A stretch of DNA of 59,894 nt from a virus: the IMG/VR virus record IMGVR_UViG_3300033388_003934, positions 1 through 59,894 of that record; one strand, written 5' to 3'. The notes below the pieces were generated by a model. That model saw only the letters and a program-made list of their open reading frames with translations, was not told where the DNA came from and ran no database searches. Below are positions 20,101 through 30,039 of this stretch, piece by piece. The first letter of the stretch is position 1, and each line of letters opens with the position of its first letter. The translations under genes and the position numbers were made by a program.

Positions 20101-23100
20101 AGATTAAAAGAAATTCAAAAAGAAAAAAAAGAAATTGAAGATACTGATAAAGGGCAAGAACAAGAATATGTTGCACCAAGTAAAGAAGAAGAAAAAAATT
20201 CTCAAGATGCATTTGAAAAAAGAAGGCAAAGAAGAAATAGAATTAAAAAGGATCAAAGAAAAAATATAGAAAAAGATAATTTAGAAAGAAATTTAATTCA
20301 AAATAATCCTCAATTATTTAATAAAATATTAAATCATTTCAAAAAATTATTTCCTAATGTGCCTGTAGTAGATATTAATGTTGATACAGCATTTCAAAAT
20401 ACATTATTACATGAAGGTGCTCATATTATCAAAGATATTTTAGGAGATAATCATCCATTAATAAAAGCTGGTATGCAATTTATTAAGGGAACTCAATATT
20501 TTAAAAATGCTCAAATATTATATCCAGAATTAACTGTTGAAGAACAAGCTGAGGAAGCTTTAATGGAAGCTATTGCTGACAATTCTTTAGAAAAATTAAA
20601 AACTAAGTTAGAAGGTACTAATCTACAAAAGTTTGTTGCGTGGTTAAAAAGGTTTTGGAATGCTGCTAAAAAGGCTATAGGACTTAAAAAAGGAAAGCAA
20701 TCAGTTGATATGTTGGCAGATATGTTAGCTTATTCAAAAACTCCTTACAATGCAAATCTTGGTTTATTGCCGAGCTTTAAACAACAAAGATCTATACAAC
20801 ATTTAAAAACGATAAATGAAGTTCAAGTAACTGCTGCATTATCACGAATGGATTACATGCTTGGTGAAAGTAAATTCAATCCAAATGAAGGATTTAATTT
20901 GCAGACTATGGTATATGAAGATTTAGCTGATTTATTGGTGCTTGAACAAGAAATACCAGAATCTAATTCTATTTTTGATGGTTTATCATCTGAATCTGTT
21001 AAAAGTATTTTAGAAGCTAAAACACAAGCTAAAAAAGCACAAAAATTAATGTGGGCTCTTAAAACAGAGTCTAAGGAATTGTGGAATATAATAGAAACTT
21101 CTACAAGGCAATTATCTAAAAAAACATTACCAGTATTAGATGATGTAGAAAATTTAATAAAAGTTTCTTTAAAAAGAGATGATAATGTTTCTAATTCAGT
21201 AAGGTCTATAGTAACTGCATTAGTAGATAATAATGGTTTCTTATATGACTCTAATTTAGTTTATCAACAAATTGCTAAAATTGCTGATGTTTCTGTAGAC
21301 ATTAATTCTTTTGAAAAAACATTAAAAGATTTAGCTGATAACGGAAATGATATAGCTCATAAATTAAATCTAATATTAGATAGTTTTGAAGATAGCACTA
21401 AAAGAGGAATATTATCAGAATTAGCTTCATTAACAACAATAGAATATAGGTCATTAATTAAAAACACTACTGTTCAAGACGGAAAGAAAAAAGTTTCTGT
21501 TCTTTGGAAAAGAGTTAACAAAGATAGAACTGTTGAAGATCAAATAAATGAAATGAGTAATCATTGGAAAAATGCTGATTTACAACAAATAAAAAGTCTT
21601 TTAAATGAAACTATAAATCAAGAAAAAATTGGTCAATTAAAATATTGGAAAGCTGGTTTAAAAAATAATTGGTTTAGATATTCAAAAAATATATTTGAAC
21701 AATTATTTGGAATAAAATTATCAGAAAAAGAATATTTAGATTTCTTAAATAATTATGTAAAATCTGCTGTTGCAACAAAAGACTTATCAAAACAACAAGT
21801 AGAAAGAAGAAGGTTAAAAGGATTAATAGGGTTTAGAGCAAAAGGAAAATCATACGGTAGATTAACTGAAGCTTTTGATCAAATTGAAAGAGAAGGTAAA
21901 TTAGATAAAAAACAAATTTCTGGTGTATTAAGACAGCTTGCGTTAGCTAAACAAGGTGATGCTCTTGCTACTAATTTTGTAAATCAGGCTGGAAATAATG
22001 TTACTGCAACAAGATTAGGATATTGGGTAAATCAATTTAATAAATTATTTACTTATGATAAAGGTTTTAGAGGTGATATAAATAAATCAAATTTATATAA
22101 AGATAATCCTATAATTAATTATTGGAATAAATCTAAAGATAAGCCAGAATGGTTTATACATGATGCGTTTGAAAATGTTGGTTATAGTGGAGCTATTGAA
22201 CATTCATATGCTGAAGTAAATGATATTATACTCAATAACTTCTTTTATTTTTCTCAAAATAAAGGGATTAAAGATGCTTATTTTCAATCAATAGGTGTTA
22301 CTGGTGATAGAGGTCATTTAACTTATTTTAAAGTACCTAAATTTAAAGGAGATAGGCTTAAACAAGAATATAAGAAAAGAGCATTATTAGATGAACAGTT
22401 AATTAACAATAGAGTAAAAAATACTGGTAAGTCTTTAAATGAGGTTGTTATTCAATTTAATAAAACTTCTTTAAATGAAGCAGTTATTGAAAATGGAAAG
22501 GTTGTTGTTAAAACTCCATATGAAGGAAATAAATTTAGTAAGAAAATAAACCAAGAAGTAGATAAAATATATGGTTTATTAGAAAAAACTGATACAATAG
22601 AATCTGTACAATCAGCTAATCCTGATGTTGATGTTAAAAGTATAATTGGAGAATATATATACAATGAAAGCTTAAATCGTTCATATTTAACTGATATATA
22701 TGCCGGGCCTGCTATTTATAAAAAATCTGTTGCTGATGTAATGAAGCGTATGGCTGGATTAAATTCAGGAGGTAAATTAATAAACATAGATAAGCCTGTT
22801 CATGTATTTGTTATAGACACTAAAAAAATGTCTGATTCTTTTTCTTTTAATGGTTCTCATTTTGCGAAAAGGTTAACAGATATGAGTGGAGATACAGATG
22901 TTGTGGGTGTGAATGTAAAAGATATGTTATATGAAATCGGTCCAGAAGGAGATTTAGATTTTTATAAAATGTCTACATTAAATGTTACTGGAGATGTAGA
23001 TGCTAATTCATTAACAGAATTTGCTGATCAAAATGATTTAGCTAATCCTACTGGATATAATGCAATAGGAAATGCAATATTAGAAATTGAAAAAGCTTTA

Positions 23101-26100
23101 GGTGGAGATGCATATGTAAAAGTTATTGATAAAGATGTTGTTAAAGGTGATTTATCTCAATATGAATATGTTGATGTTGATACTGGTAAAGTAAGACAAG
23201 CAATACCAATAGAACAATTTGTAGAAAATCCTACAAAATTTGCATCAAAAGAACAAAGAGCATATAAACTCAAAAACTTTAAAAATTATCGTGTAGCATT
23301 TAATCTTAATAAAGATTTAACTAAAGTTCCATTATCAAAACAAAACCATGTACTTTCTACACAATTAGCTAAAATTCTATTAAATTATGATGTAAGTCAA
23401 AATGAAATTCAAAAATTTGAAGATTCATTAGTAAATGTATTAAGAGATTCATTAGAAATAAAGGGAGATGATTATTATAAATCAGCAGTTGTTAATAGAT
23501 TAAAATATGTAAATTCTTTATTAGAAAATTTAACAGCAAATTCAGAAGAAAATACTAAATCTGAAATCATTGAGATATTAACAGAAATGCAAAAAATCAA
23601 TGATAAACAAAGATTAACTACATATAAAATTGGTCCTTATGTTTACAATAAACAACAAATTTCAAATTTAGGAGCACTATCTGATTTATATGAAAATGTA
23701 TATATAAAACAAACACAAACTGAAGATGTTTGGGAAGAAAGGTTAAAACAAAATGAATTAACACTTGCTCAGTTTGATAATTTAATGGCAAATGATATAA
23801 TCACTAAATCAGAAAACGATCAATTATCAGAATATGAACAAGAAACTGTTTTATCTAAAAAAGCAAAAGAACCATTAGAATCTTTTGATCATCCTAATTT
23901 AAAACCAATGGTTGAACAATTTATTGCAAGTCGTTTAACTAAAACTGGTGTTAGAACTGAAATAGCTGGTATGTATGCTCATATGATGCCTGATATGTCT
24001 AATAAACTTAAAGGGTATAAAGAAAATGGATTAGAGCCTATGGAAGTAGCTGTTCCATGGTCTATGTTTGTTGAAAAGAAAGAAGGTGAAGAAGATGCAG
24101 AAGCTAAAGCGAGAGCTGAACAAATGTTAAAAGATAGTCCTGAGAAGTTTAAAACTGTTGTTGTTCGTGTTCCAGCTTCTGGTGCGGTATCTCAATTTGT
24201 TGGGCAAGTTAAATATTTTATAGACGGTCATTCAAATACTTCTATTGTTCCTAAAGAATTTGTTGATGCTTCAGATGCTGATCACGATGGAGATAAAGTA
24301 TTTGTTTATAAAGCTGAAATAAATACTAATGGAGATATTGTAGAAGGAAGTAAAACAGATGCTTTTAATCAAATCTATGAAAGGGCTAATAGTAAAGCTA
24401 CTAAAGAAGCAGCAACTAAAGGAAGTTTAAGTTTAGATTTAATTAAAGATATGTTAGTTAAATTAGATTTATACAATGAAGATGTATTTAAGCTTAATAA
24501 CTATGAGGATTTTGCTAAGTTAGCAAACAATATGTCTTTTGGTCAAGACGCTATTGGTATATGGGCGATTGCTTCAAAAATGTTATCTGTTTTATCTCAA
24601 TCAGAAGAACAATTAAAAACACCAATTTCTTTTGGATTTAAAAATGGTAAATTAATTGAAGAGAAAAGACAAAAATTCACTAACAATGCTTTAGATGATG
24701 TTGCAAGATTTTTACAAGCAGCACTTGATATGGGTAATGATCCTATACATATTTCAACTGGTATTAATGAAAATACTATTGGAGTAGCTACTGCTTTATC
24801 TTTAATGGATGTTAAGTTTGAAGAAATAATTGAATTTTTAAATAGTCCAACGATAGTTAAATTAAATGAAGATATATCATCTGCAAAAACTAATTATATT
24901 GATAAAGGTACATTTAGTGTTAATAGATATTTAAAAGAGAAAAAAGGAGAATTAGGAGCTAAGAAAGGGGATTTAACTAAAAATGCATTAAATGAAATTA
25001 TAGAAAGAGGTGGTAAAAAGAAATTAGCTAAAGATGTTCAGCCAGGTATTTATAGTACTAAAGATGGTAAATCTTATTATAAAGTAGAAGATTTAGGAAA
25101 TAGAACAGCTGGATATTCATTTGCATCAGAAAATGATTTAGCAAATAAAGATGAATTAGCAATAATTAAAAAGTTTGCTGAATTACAAGAAATAGCTACT
25201 GATTTACAAAGATTGATACCTGTATTACAATTAGATAATAAATTACCTAATAATGGTTTTGATGTAAGAAAAACATTAGAAATATTAGAAGATATGGTAG
25301 CTGGAGATTTTAAATTTACTACTGATAGAATATCTCAAAGACCATTAATAAAACATTATAGAAATCTATTAAAACAACAACAAAGAGTTTATAATTCTAA
25401 ATTTTATATTAATGATAGTCAATTTTATGATGAAGCTTTAACAATGGCTTCTAATATTTGGGGTACAGATAATGGCATCTATAAACATAAAAATGTTTAT
25501 AAAGCAATGGAAGAGTCTATGTATTTATATAGAGCTCAAAAAGAGTTTAATAATAAAATAGATGTATCAGCTAAATTTATTGATGATACAGTTAATAAAT
25601 ACGAAACTATTATAGGTGCTATTAATAATCCTAACAATAATAATTTATTTGTATCAAAGCCATTTGGAATAAGTGAAGATGCTTTTAATCAGGTAATTAC
25701 TGAATTACAAAGTGCTAAGTCAATGGGTGAACAAGTATTTCAAAGAGAATTACAAAGATTATTAGAATCACAAAATGCTATTGAAAGAGTTATTGGAGAA
25801 AGAGTTGAAGCTGACGAAGAAAATAAAGCAATTGCTTTTGGTTTAAGAAACAATGCATTTATTAAACATTTAACGATAAGAGAAAATAAAGATGGCACAA
25901 AACATATTGTACCTGTAAGTTCTCTTAATGATATGACAACTTCAGGATTGAAAATAATTCAAGATTCATATAATCAATTACCAGAAAATATACAAAATGA
26001 AATTAGAGCATATGCAATGTTGAGGTTTGGTATTGCGTCTAAATTAGGTAGCATATCTAAAATGTTCCCTACTGGAATGTCTATTGCTGTTCTTAAAAAT

Positions 26101-26517
26101 TCTAATGAATTATTAAAGTATGGTATTGGAGTAGAAAGTGAAACTAATTTCTTTGCAAATAAAGAAAATGTAGATCTTTTAAAAGCAAATACAGCTATAA
26201 TGATGAAAGAAACATTACCTCTTGTTACTCCAGCTGAAGATATTCAAAGTGAAAAAGATGTAGCTTATAATGAATATTATTTTTCTGGTGATAAAGCTTA
26301 TGTTAATACTAATTCAGAGTTTGTTAGAATAGGAGAAGATGTTTATCGTAGAGTAGGTGATTCAGATAGTCGTATATTTGAAAACTTAAGAGATTTTGGT
26401 GGCGTTAAATCAAAAGGATATAATATCTTAATAAGAAATAAAAACTTGTTGGCTAAAACCTCAGAAAATTTCAATAAAGAAAAAGAAGAAGTAAGAAAAT
26501 GTTTTATCGGTTTATAA
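17146..26517 (+). CDS. giant virion protein: RNA polymerase catalytic barrel plus zincin motif
   Basis: 3123 residues. (1) About 90-420: hydrophobic Gly/Ala-rich stretches (IVGGMVGGTIGGGG) that could insert in membrane. (2) About 640-1050: Lys/Glu coiled coil. (3) H1089-EGA-H1093, inside LLHEGAHIIKDIL with downstream acidic helix EEQAEEALMEAIAD: an HExxH zincin metalloprotease motif. (4) About 1800-2900: polymerase-like region with DADHDGD at 2377-2383, matching the metal-binding NADFDGD of RNA polymerase beta' (D2379, D2381, D2383), preceded by a VVRVPASG segment where beta' has RAPTLHR. Crass-like phages carry such virion RNA polymerases to transcribe early genes after ejection. The DPBB1 half is not identified by eye. 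Self-processing by the zincin is only a hypothesis. Confidence 0.8.
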   Translation: MGDYVKNKMQASGGNPGGRRYTDDFRDRTPHLVDVEGNINLDREFLEGRSDMEQQMTSMGFDVGRLDLAEADYADMYRDWNKLDAMEVPDFYDPFEAESYEFERWAITDLAAGLWNRGVAGMVSGVAQAPALLGAAITGSEEGDFWDTWIDGVNEMEEGMSIQASDKALKPMTDGFNANNFAYAFGDGLGFMADIFLGSKGAGALLKAGSAASKIQRTQRLGTFITGTMQMQKDLYKEGIAAGLSPGNAARVAIPTAMVVSASEGAALEMLGMTISGQMLRGASRSALRAELKALGKAGGELNLANFKKLVPSTARSVGQKMKDFGTGFVKGYPVEATQEFVQTYIEDLGKHAYDTWFAGKDAVKGAGKFGVDWKETFEKAVVSGIVGGMVGGTIGGGGSAIRGIEGNTTFTYVKDAIDNNKPGKVKRLINKVNRMGSTGAIKNAPEVIQAIKDMTRYSQSIKGLNIDSSTANFQLFQLNQIQDEFQTKFGKEFKTDAKTNYLIANAYRINEEKATMLTQAMNNEMQVLIQDKKPLTKDLNKFERKLSNYQNLFHKIQKGKINKEELVSEIRKNESPVVTKWRQQIEAEMEAIKQSQLDNDGVSINQELDNLDDAKAAKKAEGKQFAYTELPGNKKASKEAINDFEKLVAEKEKVNQLADTDVNAVEKFATKLEQQYGMSIQDLTALEENWSIGEEIGKKSKEGKLKYKEPTKTKAKQETTDKPLTEDEKRIEAFAQNFAESTTDENNRRFAKDAKEDEAFYEANKEAIEKRTSEIKAEKMADDMLVMGDEFKAWKPGTKEEKFYNENKELVDKKLEELKAEKKKPETKEKETKKKEVKEEAPKNKLQELSDSIDNNKNLNERDLNAYQDELQKLADEGVGTVEERAELNDKIAKNREQLKSLTEEQIIEEAPTEAKKEESKEEVKEDLTEEMVPEGVDEETLLEEREKAKKDVEYSKLLNEENTITNKLKKVGLTGKERDGLRKRLKEIQKEKKEIEDTDKGQEQEYVAPSKEEEKNSQDAFEKRRQRRNRIKKDQRKNIEKDNLERNLIQNNPQLFNKILNHFKKLFPNVPVVDINVDTAFQNTLLHEGAHIIKDILGDNHPLIKAGMQFIKGTQYFKNAQILYPELTVEEQAEEALMEAIADNSLEKLKTKLEGTNLQKFVAWLKRFWNAAKKAIGLKKGKQSVDMLADMLAYSKTPYNANLGLLPSFKQQRSIQHLKTINEVQVTAALSRMDYMLGESKFNPNEGFNLQTMVYEDLADLLVLEQEIPESNSIFDGLSSESVKSILEAKTQAKKAQKLMWALKTESKELWNIIETSTRQLSKKTLPVLDDVENLIKVSLKRDDNVSNSVRSIVTALVDNNGFLYDSNLVYQQIAKIADVSVDINSFEKTLKDLADNGNDIAHKLNLILDSFEDSTKRGILSELASLTTIEYRSLIKNTTVQDGKKKVSVLWKRVNKDRTVEDQINEMSNHWKNADLQQIKSLLNETINQEKIGQLKYWKAGLKNNWFRYSKNIFEQLFGIKLSEKEYLDFLNNYVKSAVATKDLSKQQVERRRLKGLIGFRAKGKSYGRLTEAFDQIEREGKLDKKQISGVLRQLALAKQGDALATNFVNQAGNNVTATRLGYWVNQFNKLFTYDKGFRGDINKSNLYKDNPIINYWNKSKDKPEWFIHDAFENVGYSGAIEHSYAEVNDIILNNFFYFSQNKGIKDAYFQSIGVTGDRGHLTYFKVPKFKGDRLKQEYKKRALLDEQLINNRVKNTGKSLNEVVIQFNKTSLNEAVIENGKVVVKTPYEGNKFSKKINQEVDKIYGLLEKTDTIESVQSANPDVDVKSIIGEYIYNESLNRSYLTDIYAGPAIYKKSVADVMKRMAGLNSGGKLINIDKPVHVFVIDTKKMSDSFSFNGSHFAKRLTDMSGDTDVVGVNVKDMLYEIGPEGDLDFYKMSTLNVTGDVDANSLTEFADQNDLANPTGYNAIGNAILEIEKALGGDAYVKVIDKDVVKGDLSQYEYVDVDTGKVRQAIPIEQFVENPTKFASKEQRAYKLKNFKNYRVAFNLNKDLTKVPLSKQNHVLSTQLAKILLNYDVSQNEIQKFEDSLVNVLRDSLEIKGDDYYKSAVVNRLKYVNSLLENLTANSEENTKSEIIEILTEMQKINDKQRLTTYKIGPYVYNKQQISNLGALSDLYENVYIKQTQTEDVWEERLKQNELTLAQFDNLMANDIITKSENDQLSEYEQETVLSKKAKEPLESFDHPNLKPMVEQFIASRLTKTGVRTEIAGMYAHMMPDMSNKLKGYKENGLEPMEVAVPWSMFVEKKEGEEDAEAKARAEQMLKDSPEKFKTVVVRVPASGAVSQFVGQVKYFIDGHSNTSIVPKEFVDASDADHDGDKVFVYKAEINTNGDIVEGSKTDAFNQIYERANSKATKEAATKGSLSLDLIKDMLVKLDLYNEDVFKLNNYEDFAKLANNMSFGQDAIGIWAIASKMLSVLSQSEEQLKTPISFGFKNGKLIEEKRQKFTNNALDDVARFLQAALDMGNDPIHISTGINENTIGVATALSLMDVKFEEIIEFLNSPTIVKLNEDISSAKTNYIDKGTFSVNRYLKEKKGELGAKKGDLTKNALNEIIERGGKKKLAKDVQPGIYSTKDGKSYYKVEDLGNRTAGYSFASENDLANKDELAIIKKFAELQEIATDLQRLIPVLQLDNKLPNNGFDVRKTLEILEDMVAGDFKFTTDRISQRPLIKHYRNLLKQQQRVYNSKFYINDSQFYDEALTMASNIWGTDNGIYKHKNVYKAMEESMYLYRAQKEFNNKIDVSAKFIDDTVNKYETIIGAINNPNNNNLFVSKPFGISEDAFNQVITELQSAKSMGEQVFQRELQRLLESQNAIERVIGERVEADEENKAIAFGLRNNAFIKHLTIRENKDGTKHIVPVSSLNDMTTSGLKIIQDSYNQLPENIQNEIRAYAMLRFGIASKLGSISKMFPTGMSIAVLKNSNELLKYGIGVESETNFFANKENVDLLKANTAIMMKETLPLVTPAEDIQSEKDVAYNEYYFSGDKAYVNTNSEFVRIGEDVYRRVGDSDSRIFENLRDFGGVKSKGYNILIRNKNLLAKTSENFNKEKEEVRKCFIGL

Positions 26518-26526
26518 ATTTAATAT

Positions 26527-29500
26527 ATGGCAACCTGTCCAAATAAATCTAATCCAGAGTGGAGATACTTAGAAGAGTCTGTTGGTAGAGAACAAGCTAT
26601 TGATAGATATGTTAAAAATGGAAATAAAATACCTAAAATAAATGGGTATGTAAATCCATATACACAAGGATTGAGTGATTTAAAATTTAATCAAATAACT
26701 ACTGCTACTAAATTAAATGAAGCACCTGAAGTAGCTAATGAGATTATTAATAAATTAAATGAGCAATATCCTAATGTACAAGTATCTAAAGATGGTTTAA
26801 TAAAAGATGGTAAGTGGGTTAAAATAGCTCCTGGTACACAAGGAATGCACAATAGGGCAGCGTTTGTTGGAGCTGTTGCTTGGGCTAATGATTCATATTT
26901 GGAAACACCTCCACATGAGTATGCTCACGATTATATAGAAATGTTTCAAAATCATCCATTAATGCGTAAAGCAATATTAGCTTATGGTTCAGAAAAGTTA
27001 GCTGATAAAATGGGTAAAGATTATGTGAATAATGTTTTAAACAGAAATGAAAAAAATCTTATTCAAAGGATATGGGATATGATTAGAAACTTTTTTGGTT
27101 CTCAAGATATAGGAGATTTGATTTCAGATAATTTTTACAAAGGTGTAAATATGTCTGAACATATTCATGAAGGAAATAATATTATGAATTATCAAACTAA
27201 AAGAGAGCCTTTAAAGAGAGTACAAGGTGCGTTTGATAGTAAAGGAAGATATGATCAAAATTCTATTGAATTAACAACAATAGATACTGATAGAGCTGTA
27301 GATTATATTATGCATACTATGGCTGGATATAATGTATTTGGCTCTATGAAAACTGAATTTGATGTTGATGAAGAAATATTTGTTGATAAAGTAGAGGGTG
27401 GAATAAATAATGATAGAGCTGCATTAATATTTAATTTTTTAATGGAGCAGATAATGGCTTCAGACACTGATAGTAATGGTAAATATGTGAATAGGTCTGG
27501 ATTATCAAGACATCAGATTAGAGAGTTCAAAAAAAGAATGAGGGGTGTTAATAACACTGAACATGTACAAGAGCTTTTAGATATACTACAAGGCAACAAA
27601 GAAAAGCCTTCAATGAATAATATGTCAAATATCTCTAAAGATTTTTGGCTATTAGTAAGAGCAATGCAAAAACTTAATTATTTAGCTAAAGAAAAGCAAT
27701 CTATAATAGCTGATGATAATAAGATGATTAGCAAAAATACTATTAGAGATGAAATTCTTAATGAGATAAATACTATTAATGCTAAAAGAGAAGCAACATT
27801 AGAAAAGAAATTTAAAAATCCATTAATTAAGAAATTTGTTAAATGGTCAAATAAACAAATAACAGATTTTTTTATTACACCATATTTAACTGCTAAATAT
27901 TTAGCTGGAGAAAATTCAGTATTTATGGATTTATTTTATCGTGCATTAGATAATGCTGATACTAATAAACTAAAAATACTTCAACAGTTTGATAAAGATT
28001 TAGCTTTGTCGGAAGAAGATAAAAGAATGTTAGGAAGATTTTCTTCTTTTTCAGATCCTAAAGGAACAATTGATTCTTATAAAGGTGCAACTATAGATAT
28101 AAAAATTGGTGAAGATTCTAAACAAAAGATTAAATTAACTGATGGAGAATTACTTTCTCTTTATATGACATTAAAACAAACAGGTGATCAATCTATATTT
28201 CCTGATTCTGATAGTCCAGCTGTTACATTAATTAAACAAGGTTTTCATTTAGATAAAATTGAAGGTAGACCTGGTATGGCTAAAACAAAATACAATTTTA
28301 CTGTAGGTACACAAGAACAGATTATAAATCATATAGAGTCTAATCCTTCATTAATGAAAGTTGTTAAAAATGTAAATCAATCTCTTGATAATTTATATAT
28401 ACCATTAAATAAAACATTTAAACAACAAAATGGTTTTGCTTTACCTAAGTATGAAAATTATTTTCCAGTAACTACTTTTTTTGGTGCTTATGATATGAAA
28501 ACTCAAAAGAAAAATATTGAGAATTTTAAATCAATAAGAGATAGAGTAGGTTCTGGACAGCCATTAATTATTTCAGATGTTAATAAAGTATTAGCATATC
28601 ATTCACAAAATGCTGCTTCATATTCAGCTTACGCTATACCAATAGAAAATAATAGAAAAATTCTTAGAGATTTAAAAAATGAATTTGCTGGTGGTGGAAA
28701 AGAATATGCTACTATCAATAGATTAATAGACCAAGCAGAAGGTAAATTAGTTCAATTAAATGATCCTACATTCCTTTCAACTTCTGAAGGAGAAAAAGAT
28801 TTTTCTAATTTACTAAATAAAGGTATGAGTAATTTTGCTGTTGCTGTATTGTCATGGAATATACCTGTAATGATGAAACAGCCTATTTCATATATGGCTG
28901 CAAGAGAAATGATAAATGCTAAATATTTAGCTAAAGCTGGATGGGGTGCGGGAGGTATTGCCGGTATTACTCCTGGTCAAATATTTAAAGCAATAAAATA
29001 TACAGGAGTTAAAGAAGGTAAAACAGTATTACCTTTTGAGTGGCAAATGGATGAAAAGAATCCTACTTATCAAGATATTATAAAATGGTCTCCAAAATTA
29101 ACTGCAAGATTTGATGGTGCTGTTTCTAAAGAAATGGGTGAAGCTATGTTTGAAAAAACATTTGGAAAAGATGAAATAACAATACCAGGTCTTAAAAATA
29201 AAGATGGTAATAACTATAAAGTATCTCGTGCAAGATTAATGGAAGGTATTAAGATATTTGATGCTGCTACTGTAATGTCTATATGGAAAGCTGTTAAAGC
29301 AGAAACAGCAGAAATGCATCCAGAATTAAAAGAAGGTAGTGATGAATATATGGAGCATGTAGCTCAAAGAACTGAAAATATAGTTAATGCTACACAACCT
29401 ACATTTGATTTAATGAATAGAACAAATTTAAGTTCTATGAAAAATCCTTTTGCAAGAACATTTTCTATGTTTGGTTCTGCAAGAAGTAAATTAGGTGCAT

Positions 29501-30018
29501 TAATGATAGATGGTTTTTATGATATGATTACAAACCCTACTAAAGAAAACAAAAGGAAATTTAGAAAAAGAATGTTCAATTTAGCTGTATTAAATGGTTT
29601 AGCTATTTCTATGGCTAATGCATTAGCAATGGGTTTTGATTGGGAAGATGAAGATAAAGATGGTGAATTAGTAGATGATATTGGAAATTGGACAACTTAT
29701 CAAATGATTAATGCGTCATTTGGTAACTTATATTTTGCTGGTGAAATATCAAGGTTTGTAACATCAAGAATTGATGATGCTCCTTGGCGAAGTGAAATAG
29801 AAAATCCATTAGAAGTTGTTTTAAATGATGGATTAGAGGCGGCTGTTAAGATAGTTCGAGTTGGAAAAACAGATAAAAGAACTGGTGAATGGAACTATAC
29901 AATAGATGATGGTATGCTTGAAATGCTTGATGTAACAACCAAGATGATAGGAGTGCCAAATAAATTAATAAAAACTCCACAAAATTCTTATGAGTATTTT
30001 TTTGGAGAAGATGAATAA
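26527..30018 (+). CDS. virion cargo protein with zincin motif and polyvalent-protein-like C-terminus
   Basis: 1163 residues. The N-terminus (NKSNPEWRYLEESVGREQAI) is a short module often found at the start of large phage and ICE proteins. H130-EYA-H134 in TPPHEYAHDYIEMF is a second HExxH zincin motif. The C-terminal 450 residues (TQPTFDLMNRTNLSSMKNPF, then ARTFSMFGSARSK and a hydrophobic stretch FNLAVLNGLAISMANALAM) resemble the tail of large polyvalent, ejected phage proteins. Last gene of the cargo block. A protease acting on phage or host proteins early in infection is inferred; the hydrophobic stretch suggests membrane contact. Confidence 0.65.
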   Translation: MATCPNKSNPEWRYLEESVGREQAIDRYVKNGNKIPKINGYVNPYTQGLSDLKFNQITTATKLNEAPEVANEIINKLNEQYPNVQVSKDGLIKDGKWVKIAPGTQGMHNRAAFVGAVAWANDSYLETPPHEYAHDYIEMFQNHPLMRKAILAYGSEKLADKMGKDYVNNVLNRNEKNLIQRIWDMIRNFFGSQDIGDLISDNFYKGVNMSEHIHEGNNIMNYQTKREPLKRVQGAFDSKGRYDQNSIELTTIDTDRAVDYIMHTMAGYNVFGSMKTEFDVDEEIFVDKVEGGINNDRAALIFNFLMEQIMASDTDSNGKYVNRSGLSRHQIREFKKRMRGVNNTEHVQELLDILQGNKEKPSMNNMSNISKDFWLLVRAMQKLNYLAKEKQSIIADDNKMISKNTIRDEILNEINTINAKREATLEKKFKNPLIKKFVKWSNKQITDFFITPYLTAKYLAGENSVFMDLFYRALDNADTNKLKILQQFDKDLALSEEDKRMLGRFSSFSDPKGTIDSYKGATIDIKIGEDSKQKIKLTDGELLSLYMTLKQTGDQSIFPDSDSPAVTLIKQGFHLDKIEGRPGMAKTKYNFTVGTQEQIINHIESNPSLMKVVKNVNQSLDNLYIPLNKTFKQQNGFALPKYENYFPVTTFFGAYDMKTQKKNIENFKSIRDRVGSGQPLIISDVNKVLAYHSQNAASYSAYAIPIENNRKILRDLKNEFAGGGKEYATINRLIDQAEGKLVQLNDPTFLSTSEGEKDFSNLLNKGMSNFAVAVLSWNIPVMMKQPISYMAAREMINAKYLAKAGWGAGGIAGITPGQIFKAIKYTGVKEGKTVLPFEWQMDEKNPTYQDIIKWSPKLTARFDGAVSKEMGEAMFEKTFGKDEITIPGLKNKDGNNYKVSRARLMEGIKIFDAATVMSIWKAVKAETAEMHPELKEGSDEYMEHVAQRTENIVNATQPTFDLMNRTNLSSMKNPFARTFSMFGSARSKLGALMIDGFYDMITNPTKENKRKFRKRMFNLAVLNGLAISMANALAMGFDWEDEDKDGELVDDIGNWTTYQMINASFGNLYFAGEISRFVTSRIDDAPWRSEIENPLEVVLNDGLEAAVKIVRVGKTDKRTGEWNYTIDDGMLEMLDVTTKMIGVPNKLIKTPQNSYEYFFGEDE

Positions 30019-30039
30019 TAAAATTAAATTTGTTAAGTC

